From: RI-153 sp963721725
GTDB taxonomy: Bacteria > Chloroflexota > Anaerolineae > Caldilineales > Caldilineaceae
Direction: 5' to 3'
Assembly (NCBI GenBank): GCA_963721725.1
Contig: CAVRLX010000025.1
Span: forward strand, 1 to 64,000
DNA: 64,000 nucleotides
Part shown: positions 36,069 through 44,934 of the stretch, piece by piece
Numbering within the stretch: the first letter of the stretch is position 1
How the letters are laid out: every line of letters starts with the position of its first letter
The notes under the pieces: model-generated
The model's database searches: none
Told to the model about the DNA's origin: nothing
What the model saw: only the letters and a program-made list of their open reading frames with translations
Program-made: the position numbers and the translations under genes

Positions 36069-36944
36069 TTAGGGTAACTCTGCCATCAATTGTTGTACCC
36101 AATCGGCCAGGCGTTCACGCACAGCCGCGATACGGTCTCCGTTGGGCGGCTGCACCGGCGTATCCGTTGCCTGGTTGCCCACATACAGCCCCCGGTTGAT
36201 CTCCACCATCAGGCCAGGGTAGTGCGCCCCGAAGCTTTCGGTATACGCAGGATCCGTATAGCGCCGCAAGATGTAGCCCCCAGGAAAGGGCTGGTTCAGC
36301 GCCACTATCGGCGTCTGCTCGGCGTTGGGTTCCAAGAGAGTCAAATCCCGAAACAAGGGTTCGGCGATCTCAGCGGCGCGCCGGGTCAAGGCTGGCGATG
36401 CGCTGATCCAGCCGCGCTGGGGATGGCTCTCGCCGCGGCCATCGCCATTGTTGGAGATACAGAGCAGCGGTCGCACCTTCCCGGCATCGCCATAGGCAGT
36501 CGGCCCACGCTGCGCCATGGTGTGGCAGTCGAGGAAAAAGCGCATCTCCCCGGCGTGCTGGCGCACGCTTTCATCCAAACGGCGATGATAATCCGTCCAA
36601 TAGCGCTGGCGCAGGGCGATCTGGTCGGCCGTGGTGAGCGGCGTGCGATAAATGGCATTGCCGTAGCTTGTCGTCGTCTTCACCACACCGTCGGGATCTT
36701 CGAGCGAATCGGGCGGGCGGTTGGCATCAATCAGGACCCGCGCAATCTCAAACGAGACCACCCCCAGGGCCTGGGCGGGACGATCCAACGTAGGCTGCTG
36801 AAAATCATAGAGATCATCCGCCCAGAGATCGCTTTCATTGTAGATAGTTGTCTCGTCAATGGCGAGCCGATTCACCACCTCGACGGGGACAAGCAGCCCG
36901 CCGTGGGGGATGCTCTGGACAAGGGGAAGCATGAGCATGGACAT
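36069..36944 (-). CDS. N-formylglutamate amidohydrolase family protein
   Basis: A 291-aa zinc hydrolase (HutG/FGase type). Family motifs seen are the N-terminal SIPHGGLLVPVEVVN, then VLIDANRPP, metal-binding FFLDCHTMAQRGP and a C-terminal GLMVEINRGLYVG. It hydrolyses N-formyl- or related amides; no other histidine-degradation gene is nearby. It starts immediately after the M29 peptidase gene end (adjacent bases 36944/36945). Confidence 0.87.
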   Translation of the reverse strand: MSMLMLPLVQSIPHGGLLVPVEVVNRLAIDETTIYNESDLWADDLYDFQQPTLDRPAQALGVVSFEIARVLIDANRPPDSLEDPDGVVKTTTSYGNAIYRTPLTTADQIALRQRYWTDYHRRLDESVRQHAGEMRFFLDCHTMAQRGPTAYGDAGKVRPLLCISNNGDGRGESHPQRGWISASPALTRRAAEIAEPLFRDLTLLEPNAEQTPIVALNQPFPGGYILRRYTDPAYTESFGAHYPGLMVEINRGLYVGNQATDTPVQPPNGDRIAAVRERLADWVQQLMAELP

Positions 36945-37973
36945 CTACTCTCCGGCCAGCAAATCGGGCACGAAATTCCCCTCGACCATAATCACGGCCC
37001 CATCTACGGTGATGGTGCAATAGGTGGGGATGACGTCCATGTGATGGGGCGAGGTCCAATCTGCGCCGGTGGTGGAGGCGTAGGGGTCGCCGAAGGCCAC
37101 ATGCACGCCGGGCAGCTTTTCGTCCTGAAGTAGATTGCCCACCAAGCCAGCCAGCGCAATGTTGGTGCCAATCGCAAACTCGCCCACGCGGTCAGAATTC
37201 TCGGCGCCAAAGATGTAGCCGCGCACGTCAGTTTCAATGGCCTTGTCTTCACAGAAAATCTCAACCACGCGGCCCTCTTTGATGGTGAACATCACCGGGC
37301 TGTCGAGTACACCGTACTTTTCGCTGAAATAATCGCCCAGCACATCCGCCGCCAATAGACCGTCACAGGTCCACGGCGAGGTATAGACCTCCCCTTCGGG
37401 CAGATTGCCCCACATGCCAGCTTGGTGATAGAGACCGTGACAGGGAACCCAGCGCCGGTCAGGGTGGAAAGTCGCCACGAGATCCGTGCCTTTGGGGTTG
37501 GTGACATGAATTTCGTGTGCGGATTTGACCCATTCATAGACTTTCATGGTTACCCGGTGAATTTCGTTATAATCGACGCGCATCCCTTGTGTCATTAGCT
37601 CGGCGGTGATGTTGATCATGTGGCCGTGGCGCGCCCCACGCTGCAGCACCGCCGGTCGATATTGCTGGCGAAATTTTAGCTCACCGGGGCGACTGCCTGC
37701 GGTGTAAAAGCTCACCTGGGGCTGAAAGCGCTCCACCAACGCCATAAGTTCGGCAGGGGCCGTCACCATCGGGCGCTCGCCGTACTCTTCCAGCTTGTGC
37801 CATTCCACCGTGGCCCCAACCGACATAGCGGCGTTGGCAATGGCCTGGCTGAGCAAGGTGGATGCTTCGTCACCCAGAATGAGCACTCGCTCACCGGGTT
37901 GTACCGCCATACAGGTCTGTACCGCCGTCATCGCGCCCTCGTACATCTCGGCCAGCGTGTATTCATGTGACAT
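36945..37973 (-). CDS. M29-family metalloaminopeptidase
   Basis: A 342-aa aminopeptidase (AmpS/T, PepS-like), cytoplasmic. Metal- and active-site regions are visible in LPEGEVYTSPWTCDG, GEFAIGTNIALAG, LQDEKLPGVHVAFGDPYAS and the closing SPHHMDVIP. It removes N-terminal residues from peptides. It abuts the N-formylglutamate amidohydrolase gene with no gap, so they are probably one operon. Confidence 0.9.
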   Translation of the reverse strand: MSHEYTLAEMYEGAMTAVQTCMAVQPGERVLILGDEASTLLSQAIANAAMSVGATVEWHKLEEYGERPMVTAPAELMALVERFQPQVSFYTAGSRPGELKFRQQYRPAVLQRGARHGHMINITAELMTQGMRVDYNEIHRVTMKVYEWVKSAHEIHVTNPKGTDLVATFHPDRRWVPCHGLYHQAGMWGNLPEGEVYTSPWTCDGLLAADVLGDYFSEKYGVLDSPVMFTIKEGRVVEIFCEDKAIETDVRGYIFGAENSDRVGEFAIGTNIALAGLVGNLLQDEKLPGVHVAFGDPYASTTGADWTSPHHMDVIPTYCTITVDGAVIMVEGNFVPDLLAGE

Positions 37974-38056
37974 GAAAGTATCCTTTACTATAGGGTATAG
38001 GTGAGCAGTAACATGGATGGGTAATCTTCAACTATCTAATCCCCAATCCCCAGTTT

Positions 38057-39562
38057 TTAGCCCAAAATAATCGGCTCTTCTGGATAGGATATGAGCGCCG
38101 GGTGTTCGCTTTGGGCCAGCGCCACCACAATGGTCAGCGGGCCAAGCCGTCCCCAAAACATGGCAAAAATGATCAGCAGCCGTCCCGTCAAGTCTAGTTC
38201 ACCAGTATAGGCCAGCGAATAGCCTGTGTTGGAAAAGGCGCTGATCACCTCAAACGCCTCGCGGAAGATGCTGCCTCCCATGGAAATCGAAATAAAAAGG
38301 GTAATCGTCGCCACCAATAGCGTCGCCACGGTCATAATCGCCACCGCTTTGCCAATCGTCTCTTCGGGCAAGGTACGCCCAAAGGCCACGGCGTGGCGAT
38401 GGCCGCGGGTGGTCGCCACCACAGAGACGAGGAGCACGCCCACCGTGCTGGTGCTGACACCGCCCGCCATGCTTGCCGGCGCGCCGCCGATAAACATCCA
38501 AACCATAATGATCAACTGTGTGGCCTGGCTCAACTCTTCCAACGGCAGAATTGTCAGGCCGGCGGTGCGCGCCGAGACAATGGTGAAGATGCTCACGGCG
38601 ACCTTTTCGCCAAACGAGAGGTGGTCTAGCACACTTGTATAGATGGAGCGGTCGAGCAGCATGATCGCCGTGCCAACCACGGTCAGCAGCACCGTGATCA
38701 TCAGCGTAATTCGTGTGTTGAGCGAAAGCATCATTCCACGGCGCAGATAACGCCCCACATCATAGACCACAGCCACGCCAAAACCACCCACCAAAATCAA
38801 GCCACCCATGACAAAAAGCGTATAGTAGTCGCTGCCAAATCCAAAAAGAATCCCATAGTCGGAGCCAGCAAAGAGATCAAACCCGGCGTTGCAATAACTG
38901 CTAATCGAGTGAAAAACCGCATACCAGAGCGCCTGCCCGTCGGGGAAGACCGTGCGCCAGCGCAGCCAGAGCAACAGCGCCCCAATCGCCTCAATGCTCA
39001 GCGTAATCGCCAACACAAAAAGGGACAACCGAAAGACGCCGCCTTCGCGGTTGACGCCCAGGGTTTGGCGTGCAATGGAGCGCTCGTTGAGGGTCACCTG
39101 TCTCCCCACCAGCCGGAAGAGGAGCACGCTAAAGGCGATAAAGCCCACACCGCCAATTTGAAGCAGGAGCAGGATTACCACTTGACCAAAAAGTGAGAAA
39201 TCGTTGGCTGTGTTCAAAACCGCCAGCCCTGTGACCGTGGTGGCGCTGGTGGCGGTGAACAGCGCATCGCTCCAGCGGATCGGCGTGCCAGAGGCCGAGG
39301 CCACGGGGAGTTTCAAGAGCAGCGTTCCCAATAAAATGATCAGGGCAAAGCCACCGATGAGCACTTGGGGCGTTTGGAGTTTTGATCGCTCGTGCTCTGG
39401 CGTGCCTGGGCGAGCAGGGGGGCGGGGCTTTCGATTGCGTGTAGTAGGCGGAGCAACAGGAGGAGGAGCTTTCTTGAGCGAAATTTTCGTCAAGTAAAGC
39501 TCCTCCTCTTTCGGCACGGCTGGTGCTTTTGCTTTCCCCCGTTGCGGTCTATCCTCTGTCAT
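38057..39562 (-). CDS. trkH: TrkH/KtrB-family potassium uptake protein
   Basis: A protein of about 501 aa with an unusual Pro/Arg-rich cytoplasmic N-terminal extension (about 1-60: PPPVAPPTTRNRKPRPPARP), then eight or more hydrophobic segments. Selectivity-filter-like loops are seen as TSATTVTGLAVLNTAND, ISSYCNAGFDLF, VSARTAGLTILP and SAFSNTGYSLAYTG, matching the four P-loops of TrkH/KtrB. No TrkA/KtrA regulatory subunit is adjacent. ATG 39562 is chosen over a start at 39646 because the upstream 28 residues show no family character, though neither has a strong ribosome site. Confidence 0.88.
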   Translation of the reverse strand: MTEDRPQRGKAKAPAVPKEEELYLTKISLKKAPPPVAPPTTRNRKPRPPARPGTPEHERSKLQTPQVLIGGFALIILLGTLLLKLPVASASGTPIRWSDALFTATSATTVTGLAVLNTANDFSLFGQVVILLLLQIGGVGFIAFSVLLFRLVGRQVTLNERSIARQTLGVNREGGVFRLSLFVLAITLSIEAIGALLLWLRWRTVFPDGQALWYAVFHSISSYCNAGFDLFAGSDYGILFGFGSDYYTLFVMGGLILVGGFGVAVVYDVGRYLRRGMMLSLNTRITLMITVLLTVVGTAIMLLDRSIYTSVLDHLSFGEKVAVSIFTIVSARTAGLTILPLEELSQATQLIIMVWMFIGGAPASMAGGVSTSTVGVLLVSVVATTRGHRHAVAFGRTLPEETIGKAVAIMTVATLLVATITLFISISMGGSIFREAFEVISAFSNTGYSLAYTGELDLTGRLLIIFAMFWGRLGPLTIVVALAQSEHPALISYPEEPIILG

Positions 39563-39669
39563 GCCATCCACGGCTCTCTGGTGTGGGCGCACTGGCCCCA
39601 ATCTACTCTCTGCTGCGATTATGCTATGGAGTAGGGTAGAGGTCAAATAGGTAGATAAGCTGTCATATA

Positions 39670-39701
39670 ATACTTTGTATAATGTAAATTATACAAAGTA
39701 T
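39670..39701. promoter_or_regulatory. AT-rich perfect 14-bp palindrome upstream of trkH
   Basis: ATACTTTGTATAAT (39670-39683), spacer GTAA, and exact complement (39688-39701). Its AT-richness and position between trkH (minus) and the SpoVS-fusion gene end suggest a repressor-type operator for trkH, or a weak transcript end for the SpoVS-fusion gene. No T-run follows, so an operator is slightly favoured. Confidence 0.4.
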
Positions 39702-39758
39702 CAATAGGGGCGTCTTAAATAGGAATATTAATAAACAAGAGCACGCTTCTATCTTCCA

Positions 39759-40541
39759 CTATCGGATGCGACACTGAAAGCGTATGGCAATCTGGTCGCG
39801 AGGGGTTTGGACAAAGGCTGGGAAAAAAGAGAGGCGATACCCTTCCGACGCAAAGTATTGCTGGGCCAAAATGGCTGCTTTCACCATTTGACTGACGGCC
39901 TTTGCACCCGTTGCCTGAATTTCAGCATGGCCTCTCTCCTGGATTTCGCTGGCAAGCGCCCTGGCGAGCCCTACGGCAGTTGCCCCGAGTTCTACACGAA
40001 TGACAAGATCCTCCGGCGGTTCAGGGGCAAGCAGAGTATGAGGGACGATGGACGGGGTGGCTGAGGGACTATCCAAAAATTCAGGCAAGGAAGGCAACCC
40101 TGTTGATAAATTTAGGGCCAACCTGCGCACAAAGGGGTGGAGCGCCTCATCTTCTGGGTAGACAAGCACGCCTGAGGGTACAGGGAATTCGTGCGCATGG
40201 CGGCTGGGGAGATCGCGTACGGCCCCTGCGATCAACTGCCCTCCGCCATTGACAACCTCCTTGATCAACAACCACAGGCGCGGCTCCTGTTGTAAAGAGT
40301 GCAGTTGAGACCAAGACCCTGGCACAATCAGGCAACTCACCTGGGAGGCCAGCGGCAGGGCATCCTCCAGGCCGATATCGGGCGAAAGCGCGAGTCCAAA
40401 TGCACCGGGAACGGGTTGATAATGGAGGCCAACCACGCGGACTGGCAACCCCAACCGGCGCAATTCCGTCACGAAAAGGGCGGCGATCCACTCCTGAAGA
40501 TGAGCCGCCCACAGGACAAAGATTAATGGACGACTCTTCAC
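39759..40541 (-). CDS. DJ-1/PfpI-like domain fused to SpoVS-like domain
   Basis: A 260-aa protein with two parts. Residues 1-150 resemble DJ-1/PfpI/glutamine-amidotransferase-like sensors (KSRPLIFVLWAAHLQEWIAA, then a segment at residues 66-78 ending LIVPGSWSQ, and LIAGAVRDLPS). The usual elbow Cys appears replaced (Ala in IAGAV), so catalysis is doubtful. Residues about 180-260 match SpoVS: IRVELGATAVGLARALASEI, then EIQATGAKAVSQMVKAAILA and FPAFVQ. SpoVS-like domains are small alpha/beta ALBA-like proteins implicated in nucleic-acid binding and sporulation or cell-division control. The gene is divergent from a STAND/TPR pair, hinting that it may be a sensor-regulator for them. I know of no described fusion of this kind. 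Confidence 0.75.
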   Translation of the reverse strand: MKSRPLIFVLWAAHLQEWIAALFVTELRRLGLPVRVVGLHYQPVPGAFGLALSPDIGLEDALPLASQVSCLIVPGSWSQLHSLQQEPRLWLLIKEVVNGGGQLIAGAVRDLPSRHAHEFPVPSGVLVYPEDEALHPFVRRLALNLSTGLPSLPEFLDSPSATPSIVPHTLLAPEPPEDLVIRVELGATAVGLARALASEIQERGHAEIQATGAKAVSQMVKAAILAQQYFASEGYRLSFFPAFVQTPRDQIAIRFQCRIR

Positions 40542-40766
40542 AATTGACCCCTCTCCTTGAAGTGGCTGCGATTAGACAACGGTCATCGTTGGTAGCCTAC
40601 AGTCTATTCTGTTCTTGTCTCAAACGGCTACCCGTTCACTGTCACATCACTCTCGATTCTCTTTCAAAACGAAACAAGTCCGATTGCCCACCGATCTGAC
40701 GTATGGTATCGTATAGGCAGCGACTCCCACAGCTCTGACACAGTTCTGACGAGGATCTCTCCGCCT

Positions 40767-42169
40767 ATGTCAATGGAATTGCATGCCCCCACAGACCTTG
40801 CCCCTGCCATCAAAGCCGCTCTGGAACAATGGCACGATGCCACCCCAGACACGCCCCTGGCCGACTTGCTTGTGATCCGGAGCCAGGGGGGCAATCTGCA
40901 TCATGCTGCCAATCAACTCTTGTTGAATCTGATCGGCGCGTGGGCCACCAAGACGAAATTCTGGAATCATTGTTACGTCTGCGCTATCTGGAGCGCATGG
41001 AAACCATCAAAATCATCAATCGCCTCAATATTCGGGAGGCCACTTTTTATCGCAAGCAAAACGAGGCCATCGATCTCCTGGCAAATCTCCTCTATGCCGA
41101 AGAAAGCCCGTTGCGCCAAGAACGGCGCGCCGCCCTTGAACTTCGGCTGGAACTCTCCACCTATGAACGGCTTTTTGGGGTGGATGCCTCCCTGGAACAA
41201 CTCTGCACATTGCTGGAAACAGCCGATGCGCCCTGGCTTGTGCTGCTACAAGGCATCGGTGGGATTGGCAAGACAGCCCTGGCCGATGCCCTCATGCGGC
41301 GGGCGATTGACCGTGGCTACTTTGCCGATTTTGGCTGGGTCACGGCCCGTCCACAGCGTTTCCGCCTGGATGGAGCCATTGTGCCACTCGCCCACGCACT
41401 TTCGACGCCGGCCACCCTGCTTGAAGCGCTGGCAACGCAGTTGTTGGACGAGCCGCTCCCCTCACCTTTTTCTGTGCAAAAAGTGCAGGCGCTGCTAAAG
41501 CAACGCTTGGCTGCCCAGCCCCATCTGCTGGTAGTCGATAACCTGGAAACGCTCTCTGATCTAACCGAATTGTTGCCCATGCTGCGTACCCTGGCGAATC
41601 CGTCCAAGATTCTGCTCACCTCCCGTGAGCATGTGGTGGACGACGGCTTCATCTACCCCTACACCATCCCCCCCCTCTCGGAAGAAGACGCCCTGGCGCT
41701 GGTGCGCCACGACGCCACCACCCGCCATTTAACCGAACTGGCCGCCGCGCCCGATTCTGCGCTGCGCGCCATTTACGCCACCGTGGGCGGCAACCCGCTG
41801 GCCTTGCGCTTGGTAGTCGGCCAGACATATCGCCATGCCCTGGACACCGTTTTGGAGGATCTACGCATGGCGCGCGGGCGCTCGGTAGCACAACTTTACA
41901 CCTATATTTATCGGCGTTCGTGGGATGCGCTCAATGAGGATGAACAAGAGCTTTTCCTGTCCATGCCGCTTGTGCCCGAAGAGGGAGCCGGATTGGCGTT
42001 TCTGGCTGTTGCCAGCGGGCTGAGCATGACACCCCTCCACGATGCGCTAGAGACATTGCTCTCGCTCAATCTGGTGGATCACCGCAGCGGCCTGCACGAA
42101 AGCCGCTACACCATCCACAGCCTGACCCGCACCTTTCTTTTGGAACAGGTGATCCAATGGCAGATGTAA
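40767..42169 (+). CDS. STAND/NB-ARC-type ATPase with N-terminal HTH-like region (one frameshift)
   Basis: A protein of about 467 aa. The N-terminus (MSMELHAPTDLAPAIKAALE, about 1-60) belongs to a different frame from the rest. One missing base near 40945 joins NQLLLNLIG to HQDEILESLLRLRYLERMET, so the two make one gene. A helix-turn-helix-like stretch (INRLNIREATFYRKQNEAID) follows, then a STAND NTPase core: Walker A LLQGIGGIGKTALADAL, Walker B HLLVVDNLETL, sensor ILLTSRE, and the GNPLALRLVVG motif typical of NB-ARC/AP-ATPases. The C-terminus overlaps the TPR gene start by 13 bases. It is a signal-responsive switch, likely regulatory or defence-like. Confidence 0.83.
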
Positions 42170-43380
42170 ATAGAAAACGTGACTATCCCGGTCGCTTTGC
42201 CGCAGCCGTGGGGCGCAGCGTCGACCAGATGCTGGACGTGTTACAAGCCCAGGGCAAGGCTGTGCCGCCGGAAGAGACGCGCGCCCTGGCCCGTCATGTG
42301 CTGGACTTCGCCTTGCCCTTGCCCGATCTCTGGCCCACCACACGTGAAGTGATGGGCCTCTTGGCCCCGCGCATGGAGCAGGCCGGCCATCGGGATGACT
42401 GGCAGCCTGTGCTGGAGCAGGCCATTGCCCGCAGCCAGCAATATCACGACCCGGCAGCCGAGGCTGGCCTACACTATCGTTTGGGCATGCTGCACGAGCT
42501 ACGCACCCGCTTCGAGAACGCCTGTGCCGAATTCGCCGCCAGTGCTGCGCTCTATGCAAGCCTGGGTGATGCCCACGGGGAGGCACGCGCCTGTAGCCGC
42601 CATGCCTATGTGGAGCGCTTACAGGGCCACCATTCCGAGGCCGAACGGCTGGTGCAACAGGCGTTGGCACTGCTGCCCGCCGATGCGCCGGAACAGGCCG
42701 ATTGTGTCTTTATTCAGGGCGTCATCGCCTATGACAATCGCCAGTGGGCCGAGGCCGTGGCGTATCTTCAGCGGTCGGTGGCGCTGTGCGAAGGGCAGCA
42801 CGATCAGCACCGCATCGCGCGCAGCCTGCGCAATCTGGGGCCAGCGCTCTATCGGCTGGAACGCTACGATGAGGCGATAGGGTGCTACGAGCGCGCCATT
42901 ACCCTCTTTGGTGAGATTGCCGATCCTGTGCAGCAAGCCGCCACACGCATGAATCTGGGGATTATTCAATCGCTCCAGGGGAACCCTCAGCGTGCGCTGG
43001 ATCTCTATGGGCAGGCAGAGCCGGTCTTTCGCCATGTGCAGGACGATCTGCGACTGGCGATGATCTATACCAACGCCGCCATTGAACACCGCAAGCTCCA
43101 ACACTGGGAAGAAGCGGAAGCGTGCTGTCAGCAGGCGATTGGCGCTTGGCAGGCGCTACACAATCTTCGTTCCACCCTCAATGCCCTGGATGAATTGGGG
43201 TTGGTCTATGCGGGGCAGGGTTTGCACACAAAGGCCATCCAAACCTTTGATGATGCACTGGCACGCATGGCCGAGAGCGTCGACTTCCCCGGCAGTGCGG
43301 CTATCCGCGAAATGCTGCTCGGCCACCGCGCCGAGGCGGCGCATACGATGGAAAAAGAGCAGGGGCAGGAACCCCACTAA
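42157..43380 (+). CDS. TPR-repeat protein partner of STAND ATPase
   Basis: A 407-aa soluble protein. From about residue 100 there are six to seven TPR units, for example ARSLRNLGPALYRLERYDEA and MNLGIIQSLQGNPQRALDLY, each followed by helix B. The start codon (42157) lies inside the STAND gene's last codons (13-base overlap), so translation is coupled. STAND regulators usually carry ATPase and TPR sensor in one chain; here they are separate, suggesting a split two-protein regulator. A terminator overlaps the stop codon. Confidence 0.87.
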   Translation: MADVNRKRDYPGRFAAAVGRSVDQMLDVLQAQGKAVPPEETRALARHVLDFALPLPDLWPTTREVMGLLAPRMEQAGHRDDWQPVLEQAIARSQQYHDPAAEAGLHYRLGMLHELRTRFENACAEFAASAALYASLGDAHGEARACSRHAYVERLQGHHSEAERLVQQALALLPADAPEQADCVFIQGVIAYDNRQWAEAVAYLQRSVALCEGQHDQHRIARSLRNLGPALYRLERYDEAIGCYERAITLFGEIADPVQQAATRMNLGIIQSLQGNPQRALDLYGQAEPVFRHVQDDLRLAMIYTNAAIEHRKLQHWEEAEACCQQAIGAWQALHNLRSTLNALDELGLVYAGQGLHTKAIQTFDDALARMAESVDFPGSAAIREMLLGHRAEAAHTMEKEQGQEPH

Positions 43381-43400
43381 CAAAGGTTTCTGCCCCTTTT
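43362..43400 (+). terminator. Intrinsic terminator overlapping TPR gene stop
   Basis: GGGGCAGGAACC (43362-43373) pairs with GGTTTCTGCCCC (43385-43396; one wobble), followed by TTTT (43397-43400). The loop contains the TAA stop of the TPR gene. Confidence 0.8.
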
Positions 43401-43417
43401 CGCATTAACCGAAAGCA

Positions 43418-43626
43418 TTAACCGAAACTTGGCTCGTGCTCGCCGTTGGTCCCGTTGCCGTGCCCCGGCGTCGGGGTGGGGGTCGGCGAATTCACCAGAT
43501 GGGCTGGCGTCGTCGCCTTCTGCGGGGCGAGACGGGAACCGGGCCGAGCAAGCCGGTGACGATTGCCAGCGTGCCCAGGCCGAGCACCACAGGGAGCATA
43601 AACTGGTTGCGATCTTTTGTCTGCAT
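43418..43626 (-). CDS. Small single-pass membrane protein with Pro/Thr linker (probable frameshift)
   Basis: From ATG 43626 the frame reads MQTKDRNQFMLPVVLGLGTL with one hydrophobic helix (LPVVLGLGTLAIVTGLLG), then slips near 43545. An alternative frame gives QKATTPAHLVNSPTPTPTPG and ends EHEPSFG at 43418. One indel in a C/G-rich run would make an anchored protein of about 69 aa with a flexible Thr/Pro tail. No family recognised. It converges on the TPR gene terminator from the other strand. Confidence 0.45.
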
Positions 43627-43734
43627 GGGATGACCTCCTCAGGGTCGAATCAAACGTGGGGATAAAAGTTGCTGTTTGAAGCGCTTCACGGGTGAGGAGG
43701 CGGGGGTCTGTCATTTTCTCGCGGGGAAAGAGAA

Positions 43735-43930
43735 GAAGATTTCAACGCAAAGATGCAAGGTGCTAAAGGCGCAAAGAAGAGCAGAGGAACAAGCTTGAAA
43801 AGACTTTCCTGCGAAAACCACAGAGAGGAGAGCGGTTTTCACAGAGAGCGCAGAGGATTCAGAAGAGAACAATCTGCAAAATCTGTGAAATCTGCGGATC
43901 AAAAGGCTTTTTGCAGGAGACTCTTCAATC
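43735..43930. repeat. CGCAAAGG/AATCTGCG-family repeats
   Basis: Successive words AACGCAAAGATGCAAGG, GGCGCAAAGAAG, AACCACAGAGAGGAG and AATCTGCAAAATCTGTGAAA mark this stretch as another copy of the dispersed family. No gene is supported between 43627 and 44086. Confidence 0.5.
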
Positions 43931-43946
43931 AGGCGCAAGGCGCGCA

Positions 43947-43988
43947 GTACGCTGGCATTTGCAAATCAAATGCCAGCGTACTTTTTGT
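43947..43988 (+). terminator. Perfect hairpin with T-run
   Basis: GTACGCTGGCATTTG (43947-43961), loop CAAAT, exact complement (43967-43981), then TTTTTG. No plus-strand gene lies between the TPR-gene terminator and here, so it may be a repeat or a back-up terminator. Confidence 0.5.
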
Positions 43989-44086
43989 AACTACATCGTT
44001 TCCGGTTAAATTTGTCGCTCCCCCGGGATTGGGTTAGTCTATACCGTGGATTCCGACATTACCCGCCACCACAAAGAGAGGCCTTG

Positions 44087-44887
44087 ATGATTCTCTATCT
44101 TATCCGCCACGCCCAATCACAAAACAACGCCCTGGCGGAACAGATTCGCGAACGTGCCGGAGATTTCGACGAGCTTTCCTATGATGACTATCGCCTGAAC
44201 CGTGTGGCTGATCCATCGTTGACAGACATTGGCTTTCAACAGGCCGAGATTTTGGCCGACTATTTGCAGACCGCCACGCCCAAACACCGCGCCGGCTTTG
44301 ACGATCCGGGCGAGCTGGAACCGGGTGAATTCGAGGGCAACCCCTTTCGCATTACGCGCATCTATTGCAGCCCCATGTTGCGCACCTTGCAGACCGCCCG
44401 CCCCTTGGCAGCGCTGCTGGGCATCCGCCCGCGCACGTGGATGGACATTCACGAACATGGCGGCATGTTTGATCATACCGGCGACGGGGGCACAGTCGTG
44501 GGCTATCCGGGGCTGAACCGCACACAGATTGGCGAGCAATTCCCCGACTATGATCTCAGCGACGACATTACGCCGGAGGGCTGGTGGTTTGGGGCAGAAG
44601 AGGACTACCCCTCCTGTCATGGGCGCGCCATTCGCGTGGCCGCCGAGATTCGGAAAATGGCGCGCGAATGGCCCCAAGAGCGCGTGGCCCTTGTCTCACA
44701 CGGCACTTTTTTGGATAGCTTGCTCAAAGGGCTAACCGGACGGCTGCCCGGCGATGAGTTCTATTATGGACTGTACAACACCAGCATCACCCGCCTGGAC
44801 TTTACCCGTCGTGACGAACTTGGGCTGTTTACGGTTGTGCGCTATACGAACCGAGTCGATCATCTCCCGGCGAGTTTGATCACCTAA
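44087..44887 (+). CDS. Histidine phosphatase superfamily protein
   Basis: A 266-aa phosphoglycerate-mutase-like phosphatase. Catalytic His is in MILYLIRHAQSQNNAL (R-H-x-Q/E-S) and the second His in ALVSHGTFLDSLLKG; Arg and Glu partners are in YCSPMLRTLQTARPLA and HEHGGMF. The start at 44087 is chosen because RHA-type proteins start right before the motif and aaagagagg precedes it. No partner gene indicates a substrate. The ThrH gene follows by about 47 bases. Confidence 0.88.
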   Translation: MILYLIRHAQSQNNALAEQIRERAGDFDELSYDDYRLNRVADPSLTDIGFQQAEILADYLQTATPKHRAGFDDPGELEPGEFEGNPFRITRIYCSPMLRTLQTARPLAALLGIRPRTWMDIHEHGGMFDHTGDGGTVVGYPGLNRTQIGEQFPDYDLSDDITPEGWWFGAEEDYPSCHGRAIRVAAEIRKMAREWPQERVALVSHGTFLDSLLKGLTGRLPGDEFYYGLYNTSITRLDFTRRDELGLFTVVRYTNRVDHLPASLIT

Positions 44888-44934
44888 CGAATCCCGATGG
44901 CTTAGATAACAAGAGAAAATAAGGAGAAATCTTC

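Noticed and set aside
36090..37133. Plus-strand 347-aa ORF opposite the amidohydrolase and M29 genes
   Set aside because: Shadow ORF; both minus-strand genes have family motifs.
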